Shown piece by piece: positions 54,846 through 64,000 of a stretch of 64,000 nucleotides of DNA. This stretch comes from Ceriagrion tenellum (Eukaryota; Arthropoda; Insecta; Odonata; Coenagrionidae): the NCBI GenBank assembly GCA_963169105.1, contig OY720639.1, forward strand, positions 48,217,848 to 48,281,847. Reading direction: 5' to 3'. The notes beneath the pieces were generated by a model. The model was not told the origin of the DNA. It saw nothing but the letters and a program-made list of their open reading frames with translations, and did no database searches. Made by a program: the position numbers and the translations under genes. How positions within the stretch are numbered: the stretch's first letter is position 1; each line of letters opens with the position of its first letter.

Positions 54846-55003
54846 AATGATGATAACTTGTAACTACTTATGTTATTCCTCAATTTTTTAAACGACCCGG
54901 ATTTCGACTTTCAACGATCCTAAAGATAATGTTAAAGGTCGAAACTCTGTTCGCTTCAAATATAAATATGTGGAATAACAAAGTTACAAGTTATCATCAT
55001 AAA
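54846..55003. repeat. 158-bp palindrome, PLE-unit type
   Basis: The arm ATGATGATAACTTGTAACTA (54,846-54,881) returns inverted at 54,970-55,003. The centre has GGATTTCGACTTTCAACGAT and later AAAGGTCGAAACTCTG, the GTCGAAAC motif shared with the palindrome at 38.65 kb. Confidence 0.65.
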
Positions 55004-55009
55004 ATTTTA

Positions 55010-55732
55010 TCTTTTTAATGAATCACCTTGGTAAGAAGCTATCAGCGTAAAAAGGAGAGTAGGAGGCAGTCTGTTGCTCAAAGTAAGCTTGGATCGATGT
55101 AGAAGTTGATCCATTAGCTTATATTCTTCTCATACCTAGGGATATCAATAGTACTTACTAAAATATACCCTTCCATATAGTTATACTTCCTCCCTCCCTT
55201 CATTTAATTTAGAAAGCCAACGAAAGACTCAAAATCAACTAACTCAACCAACGCACGATCCTTTAGGAAGGATCTCATTAGGAAGAAATCAAGCCAAGGA
55301 AACCTTGGATCTATCGCAGTACTTTGGCAACGCAACTTTTGGCTTTAGTGAGCTGGGACTCATTCAGAAATATAAAATGCTTGAAATGATCACGCTGAAT
55401 TTTACGGAATTGACTTTTTTATTTCAATCCGTGATATAATATTAATAATATCGGCGCAGAGTTTGGCATCATCCTGTCCAAAAAAAGGCGTTTTAAAAAC
55501 CATAAACACTATCCCATTACTCTTTCCTTTAGAGAGCACCGGGTATGATACCAGCTCAGCTTAGGTCATACATTTGACTCCAACATTGGGAAATGAATGC
55601 GCTGACAGCTGCATAGAACTCAGGAGATCGCGAACTGTTGTCTTCTCCCCAAATAATCCGCTCCCCGAGCAACATTCTCACTTCTTGGCTAGGTAAACCA
55701 ATTCATAGTGTTAAATTTGAATCTCCTTCAAC
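55010..55732. other. No supported feature
   Basis: Spacer up to the tRNA-Leu gene; nothing recognised. Confidence 0.4.
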
Positions 55733-55816
55733 GTCAGGATGGCCGAGCGGTCTAAGGCGCTGCGTTCAGGTCGCAGTCCAGTTCTCTGGGCGTGGGTTCG
55801 AATCCCACTTCTGACA
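55733..55816 (+). tRNA. tRNA-Leu (CAG)
   Basis: The 84-nt gene starts GTCAGGATGGCCGAGCGGTC (A box). It has anticodon loop TTCAGGT with anticodon CAG and a long class II variable arm (CCAGTTCTCTGGGC). The T arm has GGTTCGAATCC and the GTCAGGA/TCTGAC acceptor stem closes. A six-T terminator follows at 55,820. Intact. Confidence 0.97.
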
Positions 55817-58570
55817 AAATTTTTTCCTCCCCACCTTAACTATTTATAAGTTCTACGTAAGTTCCAAGTTCTACGTAGAGCTTCCTGCCACGATTGGAGA
55901 AACTGTATCATTACAAAAATACAATGGGAAATACCACAATAACGATATGATGGCCAACTCCAATCGACCTATCCAAATTAACACAGCTACTTCGATGGTT
56001 GTATGGCCTAAACCTATCCTATAACCAGCATAAAAATGACATTAGACACAAATATGATTTCCGTTCCTTATTTACTAGATTCTAAGATTGGTTGGTTGCA
56101 GCCGTCGATCCTCCCCATGCAATAAGTGGGCAGTTAGAGTGTAGGTAGTGAGTAATTTCTCTTCTCAATGTGAGTGGATTTATGGTTTGATGTCTTTCAT
56201 TGAAATATTCTAACAAAACCTTTGGTAACTTTCCCGCAGATGACACACTTTTATAAATAATCACAATAAAACATTTTCAAACTACTTATATCTACGAAAT
56301 TACATTTCAAACATGTCCCCGACAATAAGTTTCCTCCCTTTGAGGCCGCATAAGAGGGTATCGTACACTTGACAACGTTATACGCAGCATAAAGGACATT
56401 TAAAAAAAATGCTATTGCTTAAATAATACCATCATTAAATTGTCTGCTTTATCGCAAAAGTTAGATAGCATATAATAGAATACATTTAGTAAATATGTAC
56501 CACTCATTGAAAGTACTATTTTGTCCACAAAAAGATTTAATCAGCTACAGAAAACTTTCTTCGCCACTGAACATTAGATTTTTCACTGATACTTTGTTTA
56601 TCGAGTATCTGAATATTTTATGTGTCACTGATATTTTTAATAAAATATACAGGTCTGCCCTATTCGGAATTTAGTTCCGTATGCTGTCAAAAGCATCCGG
56701 CCGACCAAACAATCATCGGTTGAGAGAACATCGCCAAAGATGAGGGTAAATGAAGTGACCCAAATGGACGTAAAGCTTGTACGGCTCACGGTCAGGTGAA
56801 GCAGTATTGGCATAAAAGCGCCGTTGACAGGACGAAGTCAAGGACATGCTTTCGACTGAGAGAAATTATGTGGTGATCAAACAAAATACGAATTATGAAA
56901 GTGTTATAAATTTTAGGATGGACTTCTTCTCTTTAAAAAAAAATTCAAGAAAAATATTTTAAAACATAAGTTTAAAGAGAAAAATGTTTAAAGACGTTGA
57001 TTCACATTCATTCAATCACGCGTTAACGAAAGAACGATTAGCTGCGTTAAGTTTCTTGTTGAAAACATGCAAGCCACGAGTATATTAAAGCTGCAACGTT
57101 AACGTAAAGTTCAAATTATTCCCTAATTTACTCTGCAAGTGTTCATAGGTTGCACGGCATCATATCATACAATGCAATTCATGTCAGCCTTATATTCACC
57201 ATGCGGTACTAAGAAGACACACTAAAATACCATTTTAAGTTTTATCCCAATGATTACAAACGTGTACGGCTCATTGCGTGGGTCGCCCGATAATGTTATT
57301 TCTTATGATAAGAAGTACTGACTTATGAGTAAGTACACACATCGTAGAGGGCATATATATGTATTAAACTCAAGGTGGACGTAGATCAAATATATTTAGC
57401 AACATAAAGAAACATTAACTGCTGGAAAGCAGTGCTTTATCTTAAGGCAGACATGAACAAAACCTACAGTGCAGGTAGAGATAAAAAATGCAAAGGGGCA
57501 ACCTCCCAACATAAATGTAAAAATTTCTCCTCCAAATTTTTCGTCTGATTCCGCTCTATTAGAATAATTTCGCGAAACTCTCCAATACTTGAAACCTATT
57601 TCTCGTTTTCTGAAAGCCCTTTGTGCCCCCATTATGAAATTGAAAAGAATCAAGGTGCGGTAGCTATAGTATCCAGTGACCAAAATACAAGTTTTTGCTG
57701 TGACTGTACGAAGCCAGTTCAACGTCTGAATCCATAAATGGATGCGATCATAGCATGTAAACCTTCCAGACAATACCAGAATTAATAATATATTCACAGA
57801 TTTTGGCTATCAAAAGTAGCCTCATTTCACATTATCTTGGATAATTGGAATTACAATCAACATCATTTGTGGATCTAGGGGCTAGAACCCACCTGTGCGA
57901 ATAAATTCGTTAAAACTTGAACTAGGTGACATAACGAAGGTAACTGCTTCAAAAACTGTATCTCATTTTCAAAGGAGATAATAACCATTATTTAAATTGT
58001 CTTTCTATAAATGTGATTATAAATTAATCAACTAGAGGCAAAACACCTTAGATTAAGTTTACATTACGGATAATTACTTCTACGAAGCGCAACGTAAAGA
58101 TGATTTCATATGAAGGACACATAATTAATTGAAACAAATTCACCGAATTAGAGTCAAATTCAGAAATAAAATCCATAATTTTTCTCCCAATTTCAATGGT
58201 TACCAAAAGAAAGATTTACATCATTTCGTAGAGTACTTCAAATATTAAATTCCAGGTTTCTACAGCTTTAATTGGTTGGTTTTGGATCCTGAAAGGTAGA
58301 AAATCCGGCTAAGCATTCGATGCGTAGGGTTTATATATAAAAATTGCTTAAGGAATCCCCATTCAAAAGTAATAGCGGTGACATTTTCTGGATAGCAATA
58401 CTTCGTGGAAAACGGAAGGAAGCTCAAACTTCCAAAACTATGACGCATACATAAATATTCTGAAATTGCCCGTGATATGAGCAAAGTTAATATGTGTCTC
58501 CTGATCGTTTGACGTCTGAAGGACAAAAGGGGTGCGCCGACCAAGCAGGTAATATCAAGGAAGGGTGCCC
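55817..58570. other. AT-rich, no supported gene
   Basis: A LINE-like tail resembling the AA.NQP end (minus strand TAATNQS at ~56,090-56,115) is the only hint of a repeat. A 133-codon minus-strand ORF at 57,396-57,797 has hydrophobic stretches but no recognised family, and the region shows no other gene-like signal. I leave it uncalled. Confidence 0.35.
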
Positions 58571-58578
58571 TTTTAGCT

Positions 58579-58974
58579 TCATCTACATCTACGTAATACC
58601 CTGCGAGCCACCACGAGGGTGTGTGGCAGGGGGTGAAGATCACCACACATGCACTATTGACATGCAACTAGGATATTTAATGGAGACATGCTAGATAATA
58701 TGGTCACATGCAGCTAGATGGTTAGTATCTACATAATAAGAAAGGGATTATTGGTTGTTATTACATGCATCATGCTCTACAGACTACTCTAACTATATTT
58801 CACCTACCAATCCCTTTGCTACGCTGCCTATTGTTCTCTCTTATGGTACGCGGGAAAAATGACATTTTAAATCTATCGGTACGACAATCTATCTCTCTAA
58901 TCTTGTTAATCTGATCAAACCTAGCATAATACGCAGGGGTTCTCAATATATATCTAACGTCATCTGTGAACAAA
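58579..58974 (-). mobile_element. LINE 3' end, near-identical to the insert at 12 kb
   Basis: The minus strand starts at the coding end (LFTDDVRYI-like, then FDQINKIREIDCRTDRF and FFPRTIRENNRQR). It ends in the UTR CACCCCCTGCCACACACCCT, CGTGGTGGCTCGCAGGGTAT and a GTAGATGTAGATGA tail. Identity with 11,856-12,241 is high throughout, indicating a recently active subfamily. Confidence 0.9.
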
Positions 58975-61900
58975 GCTTAACTTAACTTAAATTAGCTTAA
59001 GTAAATATAGTTTTAATAGCTTTACAGAAAAAAAACCTATTAATTCTATTACTACCTGATATATCAGAAGAAACTCACTTATTGAAAAATTATCTTCCAT
59101 AATAATAAGCCATTAAAAACAGAGAAATATTTCAACACTTCCAACAGATCTGGAACGTTAAATAAATATGGCTTTAATAACATTCAAAACGGTTTTCCGA
59201 CGTAGTGTTCAAAACCAAAAACTTGGATCATTAACGAGAACATTTCTCTCCAAAGTATACGACAGGCATATGATTTAACACATCTGCAGCCACGGCTGGT
59301 ATATTTCATTTCTCGGAAAGCAGTAATGGCCGAGCTTTCAATAAATAAACCTCCTGCCACTAGCAGACTTATTGCTGGCACAAAACCAAGAGACGCCACA
59401 TCCACAAGAACATACATTCGTTATTTAAAGAATATCTACTGCGAAGTTAACCAGAAATATGACCAGTATTTCTGCAACAGCAAAACTGCAGTGAATGACG
59501 ATAGATTTTAACCAAGAAAAGAAGGCTTGCCAAGGTCAAAATACACACAAATAATCTGTTAAATTTCAAGCAGGTGTTAGACTTAATGTTTTCAGGCGTA
59601 ACCAAAAAGTACAACCACATTAAGTGAAGAAAATATTTTTTATTCCTCGAAATCATTTTATTTCACTCGCTGACTAAGGATTTGATCTATGAAACATTTT
59701 TAGGCCTTAATAATGATTCCATACACCGAAATCTAGGTCGTTAAGTGTAATAAAACTATTTCGCAGGCTGACCAAAGTTTTAATCCTGAAATTTTAATCT
59801 AAGTTTTTACGTAGTGTAATCAAAAGATTGAGCCCTTTTATTGAAATGAGCAGTATTTTTTGCGCTGCCATATGGATTCACACATGAGGTTGATCGGTTG
59901 ATCAAAGCGCAACCACATATGCTTTTTCTAAATTGACTGAAAATACGAAATTGATTAATTTTACTTTATAATACAATGGGTTTAAAAAACTGACATCGCC
60001 ATCATCACTTTAAATGCATAATTTTCTGAAAATGGTAATTATGTCTTTGTTGACAAGATAGAGGAATCTCAAAATAAGTACTCTCACAGAGGTGGCAGGC
60101 TACGTAAAATCAGAGCCTCTCTCGCGAATGAATTCCCCATGCGGAGATAAGTCGACGGTTTAAAGCAGACCAAAGCATCCGGGGAAACATCACAGCGCTC
60201 TGTGCTAACATTCTCAGTGCCGTCAGTCATGCAAAGAGGACTTACTATCCTTCCAAGCTCACGAAACAACAGTCACTCCCCTTCGTCTCCACACACTCAA
60301 CCCCTGTTCCCTCCTCGCTTTTAATCTTGTCAGCCCAAAATGCAAAACTGATTCCTTTTCAACCCACGTCCTTCGCAGCCGGGGATAACCTCCCCCATCC
60401 CCCCCTGCCTTCATCCCTCTGCGGATCGGAAACGAGGACTGCATGACGAGAGCTCTTCCCGTTTTAATCCGCCTTCATCCTCGCTTCAAACATCGCCGCA
60501 TACGTAAGGGGCGAAATGTTTTTTCAGCTCCCCGCAGAACTCGGAGAGATAATCCCACCCCAGAGACTCTCCATCCCAACCGTGCACATGCACCCATTCC
60601 TCTCAGAGCCAACCTACGCCATTATTCTCCCCATTCAAGCTTGATTCGTGTGGCTACACGCTACCTCTCCCCTATTTCAACCGAATCACAAGTGGCCCCG
60701 GGACATTTCGTCCAAACGAAGAAACTTTTTTTACGGCGGGAAGAAAGAGCATGGCAGCATTGAGTTGGACGGTTAAAAAAAAACGACAGTAAAAGTTTTG
60801 ACGACAGGGAGAATTTTCGAAGGGTCGAGTACAATGAAGATAGAACACAGACATTTATGGAAACAAGTATATTTGACAGAATATAGCAAAAGCCCCTGAT
60901 TACACGTTCCCCGTGTCAATTAGGGCCTGCGTCTACTGTGGTGATACCGTAAGTAGAGGTGAGGAGAGTATAAACATGAACAGGCATCAATAGTCCTTCA
61001 CAATAAGAAGTCCACGATGGAAGAACAAATTAGTAAACGATAGGATAAGTATCCCTCCGCTCTTATTACGCATGGAACTCCATTAAACATTAAGGGCTCC
61101 TTCCAACACGTGCGGCTAATCTCACGGAATCATCATTCACTACTTGAAGGGGAACTTCAAGTAAAAACGTTGGTATTCCATGGCATACTTTGCTTTAAAT
61201 GTTTTTCAATATATAAAATACATATTTAGAATATCACAATTCAATTAAAAAATATTTGAGGCGGAACATATTTCAATTTGCAAACTCGCTTAGTTTATAA
61301 ATTTCCTCTCTATTCCGCAATGAGTTCCACCAAATTCTGTCGTCAACCGCTGCATAATTCATGACTTTACGAAAGGATTGTTCACAAACGACGAGAAAGA
61401 TCACGTCACATACGTCGTTCGTGCAAGACATGCACGGATTACTTGAATATTTTCTCAAAAATCAATAATATTTCTGTTTTTTCCTTAGTAGAAATTACTC
61501 CTTCGAGACAAAAAGTTTTAACCCGATGGAATGCTCGAAAATACCTAAATTCGCATAAAGTTTACTTTTCAATTCTTAATGCAGTGGAGATGATTGTGCT
61601 GAAATGAGAGAAAGAATTTTCATTATTTATTCATCAGATTACATGCCTATCTGCTTCAGGGTCTCGCACTAGATAATGTCGCAGAAAGAAGAAATCCGAA
61701 GAACTCAATAATGGAATTCCACGGAAAAGTGCCATTTCTATGCTTGTATCTCCCAACGGGCATGGGTTCTCGGAATTGAACCAGTACAGTTTTGTACTTA
61801 AATAGCGTTCTATTATTTCTACTAAAGGAAGAAATCTCAAATGCGGACGCTTTTGCAAAACAATCTTAAACTCGAGAACATTTGTCCTCTCATGTTCCCT

Positions 61901-62050
61901 CTACACTTCAATTTTCAAATGCTGTTGCCCGAAACGCAAACAACTTCAATGAGACATACAACTTGAAGCCCTCACCACAAGATTGTCTTTTTCCTCATAT
62001 TACGCAATAAGAGGACCAAATGACGTCGCCGAAATACATACTTAGATTTA
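58975..62050. other. Mostly featureless, with one PLE-like core and a GC-rich islet
   Basis: At ~59,705 the sequence TTAATAATGATTCCATACAC followed by CGAAATCTAGGTCG resembles the GATAATGA...CGAAACCTAGGTCG core of the palindrome at 38.65 kb, without arms. At 60,260-60,740 a GC-rich islet gives frames of 61 and 106 codons on opposite strands with no domain. Nothing else recognised. Confidence 0.4.
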
Positions 62051-62056
62051 TTACAC

Positions 62057-62285
62057 CAAGGGTATAAATTCGCCATTAAAAAATCAATTGAAGTGACCGC
62101 GACTCGAACCTGTAACACAGCACACACCTGACCGGCAATTGAGAGATCCGGGATCGAATCCCGGCCGAGTCAGATTATTTTTTTCTTGGCGAATTTCAAC
62201 CCTTGTAGTAAATGCACCCCTGCGAGTGACTTCGTACCATATCATTTGTACATCAATGATTGGAAATTCTTATATTTAATGTCCA
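62057..62285. repeat. Inverted repeat with opposed tRNA T-arms (copy 2)
   Basis: The left arm (62,057-62,110) with AATTCGCCATTAAAAAATCA and CGACTCGAACC faces a right arm (62,140-62,203) with GAGATCCGGGATCGAATCCC, GGCCGAGTCAG and TTGGCGAATTTCAACCC. The 3' extension TGCACCCCTGCGAGTGA to ~62,285 matches copy 1 at 49.1-49.4 kb. The two copies are clearly diverged, so the family is old. Confidence 0.85.
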
Positions 62286-63189
62286 TCCGATATTTCCAAA
62301 TGACAAACAAATCACTCACTCGAGGTTCATTTTTTGCCTGAAAGTAGATTCATTGACCTCTCCATCGTGTAAATTTGGCTATGGTAAGATTCTTTCATCA
62401 ATTCCGAAAGAAAAGAAAAAAAGGGCAGAAAAGCCTGTCCCACAATATTATTTGATTCTGAGCTAGGAGGAAACAAGCAGTGAGCATAAATGAATGCCTT
62501 CAGTTTTCAGGCGGGATGCCAGTTTGCTTTTTAAAAACACTGAGTAGTTTGAGCACTAGATTATGGGAATATTTCGTAGTTGTCAGCTGGAGAATAAAAT
62601 TGAAAATATTGGATCTTTCATTTACGGGTAATGTAGCGAGTTGATCGGAGCCCCTGATGTAATACAACGGTTAATTTAAATGTGCCATAAAAATATCGGC
62701 CAACAAATGAGAGCGAAATTTTGACACACATGAAACTTATTTGGATATAATACGATTATTATTTTTCATCCGCAAGTCTCAACGGTGTTGATCAAATACT
62801 ATTAGCATTTCCACGTTCTTCCGCGTATGTTCTCAGAGAGCCATCAGTTATTTTTTAGCCCGAATTATAAAGCTGGCCAAAAATTAGAAACTGCATTAAT
62901 GTACTCAAAACATCAATTTAAATTATATTTAACCAACAACGTTCATTTTTGACATAATTTCAACCGTATATATAGTATAAATTCAAATATTGACACAACA
63001 CATTGAGAAAAACAAGAGAGAAACGTAAGAAAACTATAAAATAATTACAGGAACAATACAAGTATTCCATATCTACTTTATATACCATATTTTTAGGTAC
63101 AATGACTACTACTTAAGAAAATTATATCGAAAAATTAGCGGAACTAGAATGGCAAACTAGTTAGAATCAGAAGAGAATAGAGGTTCCCT
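62286..63189. other. AT-rich spacer, no feature
   Basis: No coding or structural signal recognised. Confidence 0.4.
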
Positions 63190-63710
63190 CCTCGCCACGC
63201 TATATTTTTGAGTTTTCACCAGACTTTTCTTTACGTATCTTCTATGAACCCCGCATCAATTCCCTACTCTTTGTAAATGTTTCTTTAGCCATGACAATTT
63301 TATTTCCCTAACACTAAGCCCCTTCTCCTCCAAGATACCCAGTAAACAGTTCGAATTTCTCCATTTTGTACCCTTTAATCCTACTATTCAGCTCTGGCTT
63401 ATTAATTCTAAAGAATCTCTTCACTTTCGTCTCATTAAGGGTTATCTTCATCCCCAACCTCTCACCTTGTACCTCTGACGCATTCATCATTGAGTGTAAC
63501 CCATTGGCAGATTGAAGCACCAATGCTTGATCATCTGCAATTATCACTGACTTTATCACATGCCTTTATTTCTACCTCCATTTCCATGCCATCACACTAG
63601 TTCTTCTGAATACACGTTAAAAAGCAACCAATATTGAGCACCCCTGCTGGACTCCCAGTCCAATCGCGGCCCATACCGATTCTCCGTCGGCTACATAAAC
63701 CCGAAAATGT
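63190..63710 (-). pseudogene. LINE RT palm fragment
   Basis: The minus strand reads VADGESVWAAIGLGVQQGCS (~63,690-63,635, the GV.QGC motif) and then an 81-codon frame. That frame holds IKSVIIADDQALVLQSANGL, MKITLNETKVKRF and the RIKGYKMEKFELFTGYLGG end. The palm IADD keeps both Asp. Same family as the copy at 0.6-2.5 kb. A frameshift separates the two parts. Confidence 0.88.
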
Positions 63711-64000
63711 AGACGTAAAATACACTTATTAATATTTTTAGAGGGGAAATATCGGTTAAGGTAATGGTTCAATGAAAAAAGGAACACCTTTGCTATCTTT
63801 CACAGCCGCAGGCCCAGTATGATTTCAATCTGCAGTCCGATCTTATTAGATTTCATTAACTCACATGCATCACTATAAGCAATCTCTTAACGGGTCTTAC
63901 TCCAAATCAGTTACGGAGCTTCCCACATTTCGTTGGCTAACTCTGACACCGGAACGTTGGCAGTTGAAAGCCTGATCTGGTGTAAAATTCGTAGAGACTT
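63711..64000. other. Window end, no feature
   Basis: Nothing recognised in the last ~290 bases. Confidence 0.4.

Noticed and set aside
57396..57797. 133-codon minus-strand ORF with hydrophobic stretches, receptor-like at first glance
   Set aside because: No recognisable domain, no exon-like boundaries and no supporting neighbours; chance ORFs of this length are possible in a 64-kb six-frame scan.

Overview
This is intergenic, repeat-dominated DNA of an arthropod, most likely an insect. The base composition is AT-rich and no intact single-copy protein gene can be supported. I recognise three tRNA genes with eukaryotic internal promoters and oligo-T terminators. Nearly all recognisable coding sequence is transposon-derived: APE-type LINEs, Penelope-like elements (PLEs), mariner, piggyBac and one large composite inverted-repeat element. 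The species is not determined. The LINE 3' ends carry a characteristic tail of GTAGAT repeats.

Layout. 0.6-2.5 kb: decayed LINE on the minus strand. 3.17-7.23 kb: composite element with nearly identical ~0.83 kb inverted arms around a broken minus-strand gene of a conserved but functionally uncharacterised family. 10.1-10.7 kb: internally deleted mariner. 11.5-13.9 kb: nested LINEs, one 5'-truncated copy having landed inside the reverse transcriptase of another. 15.6-17.5 kb: decayed piggyBac transposase. 19.85-20.27 and 22.5-22.7 kb: large palindromes with hammerhead-like cores. 21-28 kb: LINE fragments, another palindrome and tRNA-Gly. 28.2-29.3 kb: PLE with a GIY-YIG domain. 30-31.8 kb: LINE endonuclease fragment and a TIR element. 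34.6-39.1 kb: second PLE end, several LINE C-termini and nested palindromes. 39-45 kb: almost featureless. 45.4-48.8 kb: LINE fragments and initiator tRNA-Met. 49-53.5 kb: tRNA-arm inverted repeat, RNase H LINE end, LINE endonuclease, SINE-like unit and MITE. 55.7 kb: tRNA-Leu. 58-64 kb: LINE ends and the second tRNA-arm inverted repeat.

Several GC-rich islets of 0.2-0.6 kb lie between the repeats. They give overlapping ORFs on both strands that look like composition artefacts rather than genes; whether they are promoters or exons of unseen genes cannot be decided from sequence alone.

The most unusual items are: the composite element, whose cargo gene stops exactly where the inverted arm begins; the GC-rich segments fused to the 5' side of two differently truncated PLE copies; the set of palindromes sharing a CUGANGA...GAAA-type core; and a pair of palindromes carrying opposed tRNA T-arms.
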